64,000 nt of DNA from Chloroflexota bacterium (GTDB lineage Bacteria; Chloroflexota; UBA11872; VXNJ01): assembly GCA_026707405.1 (NCBI GenBank), contig JAPOWW010000007.1, forward strand, positions 1 to 64,000, given 5' to 3'. The translations under genes and the position numbers were made by a program. The notes under the pieces were generated by a model, which saw only the letters and a list, made by a program, of their open reading frames with translations, did no database searches and had not been told where the DNA came from. Positions 44,713 to 53,549 of this stretch are shown here, piece after piece (the first letter of the stretch is position 1; each line of letters starts with the position of its first letter).

Positions 44713-46629
44713 ATGGCAACGATTCAGGCAAGTCCCGATCTGGCCGCCGTCGACTTGCCTCGATTCACCGTCCAGCTTCCGGATATCGACTACTACCGAT
44801 CCAACGTCGACTGCGCGGCTGCATGCCCCGTTCACACCGACGCGCGCGGCTATGTCACCGCCATCGAGCGCGGCGACTACGAAGAGGCGTGGTGGATAGC
44901 CAGGCAGCCGAACCCCTTCGCTTCTATATGCGGGTGGATCTGCGCGGCGCCGTGTGAGTCGGCCTGCCGGCGCGGCAGGATCGACGAGCCTATCGGCATA
45001 AGAGGGCTCAAGCGGTTCGCAAACCAAATGCACGGAGTGCTGCGGAACCCGCTCGACCTCGGAAACGACCTCAAGACCCCGCAAAACTCAAAGACTGCGG
45101 GATCTATCTCCGCGATCCTGGAATACGCCCGCAAGTTCGCCGACGAGCGAAAGACCGGCGCCAGCGTTGCCATTGTCGGAGCCGGTCCCGCGGGACTAAC
45201 CGCCGCGCACGACCTCTCGCTCATGGGGCATCGCAGCACGATATTCGAAGCGTCGTCCGCGCCCGGCGGCGCAATGTATCTGGCCGTGCCGGAACATCGC
45301 GTCGACCGGCAAATTGTGGCCGCCGAATGTCAGGCAATTCTGGAGATGCCCGGTGTCGATATTCACTACAAAACCAGGATCGGCGAGGACATCGGGCTGT
45401 CCGAGTTGCGCGCCCGCTTCGACGCGGTGGTGCTGACCACCGGACTATGGAGGCTGGATCGACCGGCCATTCCGGGAGCGAATCTCGCTGGGGTGGTGGA
45501 TACCACAAGCTTCGTCGCTGACGGCCTCATGGGAGAAAAACCGGCGGTCGGGGAACATGTCATCGTCATCGGTGACGACGATTCCGCTTTCGACGCCGCG
45601 CGCTCGGCTGTCCGCTTGCAGCTCGCGGCGGGCAAGACTATCGACGTAAAGCTATTCAGCGCCTCCACTACCAAGGCGACGCTCGGCGAGAACCAGCAGC
45701 GCGAAGCGGAGCTCGAAGGCATTTCGGTCTATACGGGCTGGGAGTTGGTGGAATGCCTCGGCAATGGCCACGCCCAATCCGTCAAGTGCAGACCGACGGT
45801 GCGCAACCCGGAAGGGATGGCTGACCTAGGTGTCGAGCGAGACCGAGTCCGCGGGACCTGGGAGGCCGAGCTGCCGGCCGATACCGTGATTCTCTCCAGC
45901 CTGCGAGGCGGAGATCTCGGCTACCTCGAAGGAATACCAGGCATCAAAGTGGATCAGGTCATCAAGGCTGACGCTTCGACCGGTAGAACCGGCGCAACCG
46001 GCCTTTACTCCGGTGGCGATGTCGTTTCCGGTCCGGCGACGATAATCGACGCCGTCCAGGCCGGTCACGTGATCGCCCGAAGCGTGGAAGAGGACTTTCA
46101 GGAACAAAAGCTCGTTGTCAGACGCAGCGGCCGGATGACCGTGATCCCTCCCAGCGACTATCTCGTCGACGGATATCTGGACATTCCGCGGCAGACTCCT
46201 GACAGCCTGGAAACCTTCGAGCGAACGAGCGACACGCCCGTTGAGCTCGCATATGACGAGCGACAGGCGCGCACCGAAGCGGCGCGCTGCCTCAAATGCA
46301 ACGTCAACACAGTATTTAGCTCCGACATGTGCATACTCTGCAATCTGTGCGTCGACGTTTGTCCCTACGATTGCCTTCAGCTGGTCGGGCTGGACAGCCT
46401 CAAAGGTCACGGGCTGGACTCGGCAGTTAAGGGGCGCTATGGTCTCGGACTAGACTTCTTCCGTGCGAATTCCTACGACATGCAGGAAGTTGGAACCGCC
46501 CTCATGAAAGACGATGACGTTTGCACGAGATGCGGTCTTTGTGTGGAACGCTGTCCGACCGACGTAATAACGATGGAGTGGTTCTCGTTTGACGAAAGCC
46601 TTGAGCTTGCGGGTGCGGGCGCAATCTAG
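44713..46629 (+). CDS. GltD-like flavoprotein with ferredoxin domain, heads the bc-type operon
   Basis: 638 aa from ATG 44713 (AGAGG just upstream); an earlier in-frame start at 44659 lies over the promoter and is unlikely. N-terminal Cys-rich domain as in glutamate-synthase beta chains (CAAACPVH, CGWICAAPCESAC); FAD site VGAGPAGLTAAHDL (156-161); second Rossmann loop, normally GGGNxAMD, reads GDDDSAFDAAR (287-297), so NAD(P)H binding is doubtful; FAD motif SGGDVVSGPATIIDAV; then two [4Fe-4S] sets, C540-C543-C546-C550 and C604-C607-C610-C614. Position before cytochrome b suggests an electron-input or output subunit. Confidence 0.82.
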   Translation: MATIQASPDLAAVDLPRFTVQLPDIDYYRSNVDCAAACPVHTDARGYVTAIERGDYEEAWWIARQPNPFASICGWICAAPCESACRRGRIDEPIGIRGLKRFANQMHGVLRNPLDLGNDLKTPQNSKTAGSISAILEYARKFADERKTGASVAIVGAGPAGLTAAHDLSLMGHRSTIFEASSAPGGAMYLAVPEHRVDRQIVAAECQAILEMPGVDIHYKTRIGEDIGLSELRARFDAVVLTTGLWRLDRPAIPGANLAGVVDTTSFVADGLMGEKPAVGEHVIVIGDDDSAFDAARSAVRLQLAAGKTIDVKLFSASTTKATLGENQQREAELEGISVYTGWELVECLGNGHAQSVKCRPTVRNPEGMADLGVERDRVRGTWEAELPADTVILSSLRGGDLGYLEGIPGIKVDQVIKADASTGRTGATGLYSGGDVVSGPATIIDAVQAGHVIARSVEEDFQEQKLVVRRSGRMTVIPPSDYLVDGYLDIPRQTPDSLETFERTSDTPVELAYDERQARTEAARCLKCNVNTVFSSDMCILCNLCVDVCPYDCLQLVGLDSLKGHGLDSAVKGRYGLGLDFFRANSYDMQEVGTALMKDDDVCTRCGLCVERCPTDVITMEWFSFDESLELAGAGAI

Positions 46630-46655
46630 TGGCCGCGCGATCTAGGCGTATCTAA

Positions 46656-48257
46656 TTGATCGCGTTGCGTAACAGACTGCTCAGATCAATCGGGAGACCC
46701 GACGATCCGGAAGACGTGACCGGCCAGGCGCGGGCCGCCGTTGGCAACTTCCTCCTGCAAATCCATTCGGTCAAGGTCAGCCGCAATAGCCTCACCTGGA
46801 AAAGCCCGTATGGGCTCGGGCTGATCGCCCTCTACATGTTCATAATCCATTTCGTTTCTGGTCTTGCTCTGACGTTCTATTACGTGCCCAGCGTCGAGCG
46901 GGCCTACTTGAGCATGATCGAACTGCAGTCGGAGGTCACCTTCGGCGCGTTCATCACGAGCCTGCACAGATGGTCGGCGCACGGAATGATCATCTTCCTA
47001 GTCCTCCACATGCTTAGAGTCTTCTATACCGGCGGTTACAAGCCTCCGCGGCAGCTTAGCTGGATTATTGGAGTGCTGTTGCTGATCGTGACCGGTAAGC
47101 TGGCGTTCTCAGGCTATTTGTTGCCCTGGGACCAGCAGGCGCTCTGGTCAGTGCAAGTCGCGAGTGAGGTCATCCGATCCGGACCCATCTTCGGAGAGCA
47201 TGTGCAGCGGGTCGTCTTCGGCGGACCTGACATCGGTCAGGCGACGTTGACGCGCTTCTACACCATGCACATGACGGTGCTGCCGCTACTCTCGCTGGGA
47301 CTCATAGGGGCCTATATTTGGAGCCTGCGTCAGCACGGAGGCTTCGCCGCCCCCGCTGACGAAAAGCTGAACGGAGCTCAGACGGCGACCAGCCGCTACC
47401 AGACCGGGGGCGGTCTCCAGGGCGAGGGCGCATTCCCGCGAAACTCCGACAAGACCTATGCGCTGGTGGGTTTGGTAAGAGGTTCGTCCGCCGCGGCCGG
47501 TTCCGGTCCGCGCGGCACGGTCATGGCCTGGCCTGCCGTATTCCTGCTTGAACTGGCGGTCCTGGCCGGCGTGGTACTCGTAATGGCCGCGATAAGCGCG
47601 TTCGCCCACGCGCCGCTCGGACCGCACGCCGACCCGGCGATTCCCCGGAATCCCGCCCTAATGCCGTGGTTCCTGTCAAGCATTCAGGAACTCACGCTCC
47701 ACATGCATCCCGTCTTCGGCGGAATCATGATTCCCACCCTGTTTGTCACCGGACTGTTCGCAATCCCGTTTATCGACTGGGACCGTTCCGGCTCCGGAGA
47801 ATGGTTCGGCGGCAGAAGGGGAGTCATAGCCGCATTCGGGTCCGCCCTGGCGGCCGGTTTTATCTGGATAGTCCTCGAGTGGCTGGACCTGGGACGTAAC
47901 CTCGCCTTCCGGTTGAAAGAGGCCCTCGACCTGACCAAGCTCACCGGCGGAGAAACGCCCAAGTCATGGCCTGAGTCATTCGGTTTCTTCGGACTCTACG
48001 ATCTGACCGAATGGTCCTCGTTCCTTTGGGCCGGACTGATCCCGTTTCTCATCGTCATGACCCTGCTGCTCGTCATTGGAGCCGCCGCAAAGTTCGTGTT
48101 CGGCGGCAATCGCCGCGAGGTCATGATCTCGATATTTACGGCCACGATCGTGTCGATAATGGTGCTGACGTTTATAGGGTCGGCGATGCGCGGGACCGAC
48201 ATGAATCTATATGCCCCTTGGGACCGGCCGAACATAATTGAACTTGACAGGCAGTAG
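46656..48257 (+). CDS. cytochrome b of a bc-type complex, one haem ligand replaced
   Basis: 533 aa with TTG start 46656. N-terminal four-helix cytochrome b6-like part: haem ligands H104 (SLHRW) and H118 (LVLHMLRVF) on helix B, H205 (RFYTMH) on helix D, but the expected fourth His, 15 residues on, is Y220 (LIGAYIW; Actinobacterial QcrB has LIGAHL there). C-terminal part resembles subunit IV: NPALMPWFLSSIQELTLHMHP and IPTLFVTGLFAIPFID, with further membrane helices. It should sit in the membrane as the quinone-reacting subunit; one b haem may be missing or differently ligated. Confidence 0.88.
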   Translation: MIALRNRLLRSIGRPDDPEDVTGQARAAVGNFLLQIHSVKVSRNSLTWKSPYGLGLIALYMFIIHFVSGLALTFYYVPSVERAYLSMIELQSEVTFGAFITSLHRWSAHGMIIFLVLHMLRVFYTGGYKPPRQLSWIIGVLLLIVTGKLAFSGYLLPWDQQALWSVQVASEVIRSGPIFGEHVQRVVFGGPDIGQATLTRFYTMHMTVLPLLSLGLIGAYIWSLRQHGGFAAPADEKLNGAQTATSRYQTGGGLQGEGAFPRNSDKTYALVGLVRGSSAAAGSGPRGTVMAWPAVFLLELAVLAGVVLVMAAISAFAHAPLGPHADPAIPRNPALMPWFLSSIQELTLHMHPVFGGIMIPTLFVTGLFAIPFIDWDRSGSGEWFGGRRGVIAAFGSALAAGFIWIVLEWLDLGRNLAFRLKEALDLTKLTGGETPKSWPESFGFFGLYDLTEWSSFLWAGLIPFLIVMTLLLVIGAAAKFVFGGNRREVMISIFTATIVSIMVLTFIGSAMRGTDMNLYAPWDRPNIIELDRQ

Positions 48258-48317
48258 TCACCGAAAAAGCAATGGGATTGGCCCTTTGAATAGTCGTTCT
48301 GGATCGGAGTTCGCCAC

Positions 48318-48815
48318 GTGCTGAACGTCGAGCGGGCTGCTGGTACCGATCCCATCCAGCGGAACCTCTTCCGGCTCCTGTTCGTTTCGGTAGCCGGGGT
48401 GCTGGCTCCAGTTACGATCGCCGTTGCGGCAATCGCCTTCCTCTGGACGCCGCAGACGTCGGTAGGCAGCGTCAACGCCGGTCCGGTCGAGGACTACAAC
48501 CTCCTCGATATGGTCCTGTTCGAGGAAGGCGAGTTTTACCTAACCCGGCTGCCCGACAGATTCCTAGCAATCAACCAGCGGTCCACGCACATGCGCTGCA
48601 AGGTCGCCTGGGATGCCCCATCCCGACAGTTCATAAGCCCTTGCGATGGGTCCGTATTCGACGACAAGGGAGAGGTCGTTCGCGGCCCTGCGCCCAGACC
48701 TCTCGGGACCCATGCGATCACCATCGAGAACGGCGAGCTGATTATCGAAGTCGGAGACGAAAACGTGCGCAAGCGTGACAAGTACGATCCTGGGCAGGGC
48801 GCTGAAATTGGTTAG
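48318..48815 (+). CDS. Rieske-fold subunit lacking cluster ligands
   Basis: 165 aa. N-terminal membrane anchor (LLFVSVAGVLAPVTIAVAAIAFLW), then a Rieske-like domain. Box I C-T-H-x-x-C reads S89-T-H91-M-R-C94; box II C-P-C-H-G-S reads S107-P-C109-D110-G-S112. The two disulfide cysteines (C94, C109) remain, but three of the four [2Fe-2S] ligands (two Cys, one His) are gone. The nucleotides (AGC CCT TGC GAT and TCC ACG CAC) confirm this. Neighbouring box features (F-I-S before, V-F-D-D after) still align, so it is a genuine but cluster-less homologue. GTG start; overlaps the cytochrome c gene by up to 41 bases. Confidence 0.85.
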   Translation: MLNVERAAGTDPIQRNLFRLLFVSVAGVLAPVTIAVAAIAFLWTPQTSVGSVNAGPVEDYNLLDMVLFEEGEFYLTRLPDRFLAINQRSTHMRCKVAWDAPSRQFISPCDGSVFDDKGEVVRGPAPRPLGTHAITIENGELIIEVGDENVRKRDKYDPGQGAEIG

Positions 48816-49311
48816 GCTGAGTACATCCGAGTTTCTAATGGGAGCGGTGGCGATCCTCGGCGTCGCCGTTGTCGGGGTGGTGATCGCGGCGTGGACTATG
48901 GAGCCGTCCCGCATGGCCGGCGCCCAGACCGATTTTCAACCCGTCCGCCAGCAAATGATGCAGCGGATGGTGGCAGGAACCGGAGCCGTGGCCGAGGTCC
49001 CGCAGGCGACGCCTGCGCCGGTCGCCAGTACCGGCGAGTTCGCCGAAGCTCACGCGCTGTTCCGGTCCAAGGGTTGCATCGCCTGCCATATAGCCCCAGG
49101 AATCCCGGAAGCGGTCGGGACCATTGGGCCTGACCTGAATGGTCTCGCTTCGCGAGCGATGATCGCCGACGTAATGGAGCTCACCGAAGAAAACCTCGCC
49201 AAGTGGATCCACGATCCCGTGGGCATGAAGCCCGATACCGTGATGCTCAACGTCGGCCTCAGCGACCCCGAGGTCGAAACGCTCGTTACCTGGCTACTGT
49301 CGCTCAAATAG
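48775..49311 (+). CDS. membrane-anchored monoheme cytochrome c
   Basis: 178 aa from GTG 48775, though TTG 48808 or ATG 48838 are also possible. One N-terminal membrane helix (GAVAILGVAVVGVVIAAW), a Pro/Ala linker, then a class I cytochrome c: haem motif GCIACH and Met ligand candidates in PVGMKPDTVMLNVG, with IGPDLNGLASR between. It closes the operon and would pass electrons to a periplasmic-side acceptor. With the Rieske protein apparently redox-dead, what reduces this cytochrome is unclear. Confidence 0.88.
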   Translation: MTSTILGRALKLVRLSTSEFLMGAVAILGVAVVGVVIAAWTMEPSRMAGAQTDFQPVRQQMMQRMVAGTGAVAEVPQATPAPVASTGEFAEAHALFRSKGCIACHIAPGIPEAVGTIGPDLNGLASRAMIADVMELTEENLAKWIHDPVGMKPDTVMLNVGLSDPEVETLVTWLLSLK

Positions 49312-49370
49312 CTTCCAGACCCGCCGCGCAGCCACACTCACCAGCCGCGGTTCACCGCCGGCCCACTACC

Positions 49371-49427
49371 GTGCGTGGTGAGCTTGGCCTGCCCTGAGCC
49401 TGTCGAAGGGTCGAACCATGCACGGGA
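49371..49427. repeat. REP-like element (CCTGAGCCTGTCGAAGGGTC)
   Basis: GTGCGTGGTGAGCTTGGCCT then GAGCCTGTCGAAGGGTCGAA and CATGCACGGG. Same family as 28991-29022 and 16750-16844. The 49312-49536 interval holds nothing else visible. Confidence 0.7.
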
Positions 49428-49536
49428 AATACAGTCGCCCCATCTATGCGGGACCCTGTAGGCGGACCTGAACGAGCCAACCAGACTCACCCGAAACACG
49501 AGGCCGGCTACCCGCTAGTCCAGAGTTTTCCCCAGC

Positions 49537-50832
49537 CTAAGCACCCGGAAACACCGCCAAAAGGTCGTCGTACGTCTCGCGCCGCCGAGACAGAGTTGCC
49601 TGCCCATCCTTAACGAAGACCACGGCCGGGCGCAAGGCCATGTTGTAGTTGCTGGACATAGCCAGGTTGTAAGCGCCCGATGTGGCGGCGGCGACTATAT
49701 CCCCGTTCCTGAGTTCCGGTAGGGAAACATCCTTGAACAGTATGTCGCCCGATTCGCAATATCTGCCGGCGATTGTGACCGTCGAGCATTCCCCATCCGC
49801 CTCGCGGCTGGCTATATCGACCTTGTATTCCGACCCGTAGAGAGCGGGCCTGATGTTGTCCGCCATTCCCCCGTCCACCGCAACGTATTTCCGAATGCCG
49901 GGAATCTCTTTCAATGTCCCCACCGAGTAGAGAGCCACTCCCGCGTTCGCCACTATCGAGCGGCCCGGCTCCAGCGCCAGCTCCGGCTCGACACCGGCGG
50001 GCAAACCGTCCTTGAATGTGCGGCAAATCACCTTGACGAGCCGTTCGATCTCAAGACCGTCGTCCTCCTCGACGTATTGGACTCCGCATCCTCCACCGGG
50101 CGATAGGACCTCGGGACATACCCCGTACTTGTCGTGCATTTGCTCCGCAAAACCCAGCAGCACTTCGACCGTCTGTGCATACGGCTCCGTGTCGAAAATC
50201 TGGGAACCGATATGCGCGTGATAGCCGATCAGCGAGACTCCGCTCGATTCGAGCGCGAGCCTTACCGCCTCCTCAGCCTGACCGGTGCTGATGGGTAGGC
50301 CGAACTTGGAGTCCAGCGCGCCGGTGCGGATGTAGTCGTGCGTGTGCGCTGAGATGCCCGGCGTGAGCCGCAGCATGACGTTTGCCGTGGTCTGTCGGTC
50401 CGACGCGACCTGCGAAATCAGGCGAAGATCATCCAAGCCGTCGACCATGAATCGGCCTATCCCCGCCGACAGGCCAAGCTCGATCTCGTCGGGCAGCTTG
50501 TTATTGCCGTGGAAAATCACTCGCTCCATGGGAAACTCCGCGGCGACCGCGCACTGGATTTCCCCCCCGCTCACGGCGTCAAGGCCGAATCCCTCGTCGG
50601 CGACTATTCGCAGCACTGCCAGATCGATATATGCCTTCCCGGCATACGTGACGCTGAAGTTCGGATAATTCTCAGCCAGGACGTCGACGTACGACCGGCA
50701 CATTGCGCGGATCGTCGCTTCGTCATAGACGTATAGTGGCGATCCAAATTCCTGAACAAGGTCGACCACGTCGCAGCCGCCGATCACCAGATGTCCAGCT
50801 TCATTTCTGTGTGTGTCTAACGGATATATCAA
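49537..50832 (-). CDS. lysA: diaminopimelate decarboxylase
   Basis: PLP enzyme making lysine from meso-diaminopimelate, 431 aa, alanine-racemase-like barrel. PLP Lys66 in VTYAGKAY; GLDAVSGGEIQCAV; HIGSQIFDTEPY; LSPGGGCGVQY; LEPGRSIVANAGV; and RYCESGDIL with the substrate Cys/Glu are all present. Start is TTG 50832. It appears monocistronic. Confidence 0.95.
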   Translation of the reverse strand: MIYPLDTHRNEAGHLVIGGCDVVDLVQEFGSPLYVYDEATIRAMCRSYVDVLAENYPNFSVTYAGKAYIDLAVLRIVADEGFGLDAVSGGEIQCAVAAEFPMERVIFHGNNKLPDEIELGLSAGIGRFMVDGLDDLRLISQVASDRQTTANVMLRLTPGISAHTHDYIRTGALDSKFGLPISTGQAEEAVRLALESSGVSLIGYHAHIGSQIFDTEPYAQTVEVLLGFAEQMHDKYGVCPEVLSPGGGCGVQYVEEDDGLEIERLVKVICRTFKDGLPAGVEPELALEPGRSIVANAGVALYSVGTLKEIPGIRKYVAVDGGMADNIRPALYGSEYKVDIASREADGECSTVTIAGRYCESGDILFKDVSLPELRNGDIVAAATSGAYNLAMSSNYNMALRPAVVFVKDGQATLSRRRETYDDLLAVFPGA

Positions 50833-51060
50833 TTCACTAGCTCGCTTGTTGAGGCCGTTTCACAATGGGCATCGCCAATAATACGATTCTTGCCCGTCCC
50901 GTAAGCACCGGCGCTTAGCCGCTCATGAGGCACATGGCATCCGCCATCCGTGCTCTTGTCTGCATACGGCTCCTGAGAGTCGCAGGCTTCACCCTCCACT
51001 TCCCACGTACGATGCTATGGTGCGGCCTCGAAGCTGCATCATGCAAACCGCGAGAAGACT

Positions 51061-51813
51061 ATGAATCTCAATGGCGCGGGAGTGCTCGTTACCGGCGCGA
51101 GCTCGGGCATCGGACTGGCGACGGCAAGAGCTCTGTTCAGCAAGGGCGCGCGGCTGGCCGTGGCCGGCCGCGACCGCCAGCGTCTGGCAGATCTGGCTGC
51201 GGAGGTCGGCGGTACGGCCATAGTCGCGGATCTCACGGCTGACGAGTCAATAACGAGGTGCGTCGACGAAGCGGCGAACCATCTCGGAGCAATCGACATT
51301 CTGGTGAACAACGCCGGAGTTGGCTGGACAGGAGCCTTCGCGCACATGCCGGCGATAGATATCGACCATCTCATCCGACTCAACCTGCGTGCCGCGATAC
51401 TGCTGGCCCGTGAGCTTACGCCTCCGATGATCGCCCGCGGCCGGGGGCACATAGTCAACGTGGCGTCGATTGCCGGCCACTTGGGTGTCGGCGGCGAAGC
51501 CGTCTATTCCGCCACCAAGGCGGCGCTCATCAACTTCAGCGAAGGCCTCCGGCAAGAAGTCGCGGACTCCGGCGTCGGGGTTGCGGTTGTCAGTCCGGGA
51601 GTGGTCGCCACAGAGTTCTTCAACCGGCACGGTTCCCCTTATTTGAGGTCATGGCCGCGCCCCATTACGCCCGAAGCGGTGGCCGATGTTATCGTCCGAT
51701 CTATCGAAACCAACCGCCCGGAGGCCATAGTGCCGAAATGGCTCGGCCTCGTGGCAAGGCTCAAAGGTAGCTTGCCGGGCGTGTATCGAGCTTTGAACCG
51801 CCGGTTTGGCTAG
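51061..51813 (+). CDS. short-chain dehydrogenase/reductase
   Basis: 250 aa classical SDR. Cofactor loop VTGASSGIGLATA, NNAGVGWTG, catalytic Ser region NVASIAGHLG and YSATKAAL with the Tyr/Lys pair. The Arg after Ala-Gly (AVAGRDRQRL) suggests NADPH. The C-terminus (RLKGSLPGVYRALNRRFG) is amphipathic. It ends tail to tail over hpnH with a four-base overlap; substrate unknown. Confidence 0.88.
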   Translation: MNLNGAGVLVTGASSGIGLATARALFSKGARLAVAGRDRQRLADLAAEVGGTAIVADLTADESITRCVDEAANHLGAIDILVNNAGVGWTGAFAHMPAIDIDHLIRLNLRAAILLARELTPPMIARGRGHIVNVASIAGHLGVGGEAVYSATKAALINFSEGLRQEVADSGVGVAVVSPGVVATEFFNRHGSPYLRSWPRPITPEAVADVIVRSIETNRPEAIVPKWLGLVARLKGSLPGVYRALNRRFG

Positions 51814-52868
51814 CCGGCGATGCTCTCGAACATCGCTCTGACGGAGTGCCGAAGCGAGCTTGTCGTTTCCAGCACGGCCGTGGGTTCGTATCCGCAGTGA
51901 GCCATGCAGTTGTCGCAGCGGGGATCTCGCCCGCGACCGTATTTTTCCCAATCGGTCGTTTCGACCAGCTCCTGGTAAGTCTCGACATAGCCGTCAGCCA
52001 TCAGGTAGCAGGGACGCTGCCAGCCGAAAATCGAGTAGCTGGGAATCCCCCACGCCGTGCACTGGAAGTCAATTTTCCCTTCGAGAAAATCGAGGAACAG
52101 CGGCGAGTGATTGAGCCTCCACTGGCGGCGCTTGCCGTCCGCGAACGCTTCGCTAAACAGCTTGCGCGCCTGCTCCACCGGTAGAAAGTGCTCCTGATCA
52201 GGCGCTTTCCAGTAAGCGTAGCCCGGAGAAATCATCATCGCGTCAACTTCAAGCTCATTGTTCAGGAAGTCCATCACCGCACGGACGTCTTTCACGGAGT
52301 CGTGCGTGAAGATGGTCGTGTTGGTGGTTACGCGGAATCCTTTTTCCTTCGCCATCTTGATCGCGTCCACCGCAACGTCGAATACTCCCTCCCTGTCCAC
52401 CGACTGGTCGTGGCGCTCCCGGAGACCGTCAACGTGCACCGCCCACGCAAAGTAAGGCGACGGTTCGAACAGGTCTATCTTCCTCTTCATCAAGAGTGCG
52501 TTCGTGCACAGGTATACGAATTTCTTTCTCGCAATCAGCTCACGCGCTATCAGGTGGATCTCCGGGTGAATTAGCGGTTCCCCGCCTGCGATCGAAACCA
52601 TGGGAGCGCCGCTCTCCTCGATCGCCGCCACGGCAGCCTCCACGGTCATCCGCTTCTTAAGGATTTCGACGGGATACTGGATCTTGCCGCAGCCCGTACA
52701 TGCCAGATTGCAGGCGAACAAAGGCTCTAGCTCGACGATGAGCGGATATTTTTCGCGGCCTGCTAGCTTCTGTCTGAGCAGATAGGTAGCGAGCCTCGCT
52801 GTCTGCCTTAAAGGTACGCCCATTAACTTCCCTGCAACATCAAACCAGCGGTGACTGCTCACGCTCAT
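51810..52868 (-). CDS. hpnH: hopanoid radical SAM protein, adenosylhopane synthase
   Basis: 352 aa. Radical SAM cluster motif C-x3-C-x2-C in FACNLACTGCGK; GGEPLIHPEI, the SAM-binding loop; C-terminal CYLMADGYVETYQEL and RCDNCMAHCGYEPTAV are the HpnH pattern. It joins 5'-deoxyadenosine to diploptene, giving adenosylhopane. It is the last gene of the hopanoid operon, 51 bases after hpnG. Confidence 0.95.
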   Translation of the reverse strand: MSVSSHRWFDVAGKLMGVPLRQTARLATYLLRQKLAGREKYPLIVELEPLFACNLACTGCGKIQYPVEILKKRMTVEAAVAAIEESGAPMVSIAGGEPLIHPEIHLIARELIARKKFVYLCTNALLMKRKIDLFEPSPYFAWAVHVDGLRERHDQSVDREGVFDVAVDAIKMAKEKGFRVTTNTTIFTHDSVKDVRAVMDFLNNELEVDAMMISPGYAYWKAPDQEHFLPVEQARKLFSEAFADGKRRQWRLNHSPLFLDFLEGKIDFQCTAWGIPSYSIFGWQRPCYLMADGYVETYQELVETTDWEKYGRGRDPRCDNCMAHCGYEPTAVLETTSSLRHSVRAMFESIAG

Positions 52869-52919
52869 AGTAATGATTCAGGGCCAAACAGTCGAACCTG
52901 CCGAACTTGCTTTGATGCT

Positions 52920-53528
52920 TCAAGCCCCGACCCGATCTCGCTGGTGCAATGCCCAATTCCTCAACGCCGGTCCTAAGCGTGTCAGTGTTCGAAGCCCCTT
53001 CACGCCGCCGCCTATTGTTTTGATAGGATCAAATAGTTCCCTGCCCGGCGTATCCACCACCACCCTCACTACGGCCAAGGGTCGACACCGTGCCGTCCGC
53101 GCAAGCCAGGCCGATTCCATGTCCACCGCCATCCCACCCGCGCGGTACAGCGTTTTGCGCTCGCCACCCCGCACCAGGTGCTCCGACGAAACGATTAGCC
53201 CCGACCTGACCCTGATTTCATCACCCCGCAGTGCCAATACTAGGGATTCCGATTCGAGCGTCAGACAAGAGCCGTCCGGCCCCCGCACTCCGCTCGCGAC
53301 GACAAGATCACCCGGTTCTAGAGACGGATCCAGCGCCCCGCAAAACCCGGCAATTACGAGAACCTTTGGATCAATTCTATCGACCATTGACAGCGCTTCT
53401 ATGGATTTCTCCCTGCCAAGTCCGGTCTTGAGCACGGTAACGCCGGGAAGTCCTCGTCGCATGGCCCACGCCTCGATGGCCAGCGGCGTGAGAACCAGAA
53501 GCCCCTCCGGAACCGAGCGGCTAACCAT
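52920..53528 (-). CDS. hpnG: adenosylhopane nucleosidase-type phosphorylase
   Basis: 202 aa of the purine-nucleoside-phosphorylase fold. LVLTPLAIEAWAMRRGL at the start, VLVIAGFCGALDPSLEPGDLVVA and the conserved AVDMESAW (ribose-binding Met-Glu) are visible. HpnG removes adenine from adenosylhopane to give ribosylhopane. It lies 21 bases after the cyclase gene. Confidence 0.88.
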   Translation of the reverse strand: MVSRSVPEGLLVLTPLAIEAWAMRRGLPGVTVLKTGLGREKSIEALSMVDRIDPKVLVIAGFCGALDPSLEPGDLVVASGVRGPDGSCLTLESESLVLALRGDEIRVRSGLIVSSEHLVRGGERKTLYRAGGMAVDMESAWLARTARCRPLAVVRVVVDTPGRELFDPIKTIGGGVKGLRTLTRLGPALRNWALHQRDRVGA

Positions 53529-53549
53529 CAGCCGGCTTTCGTTGCGATT

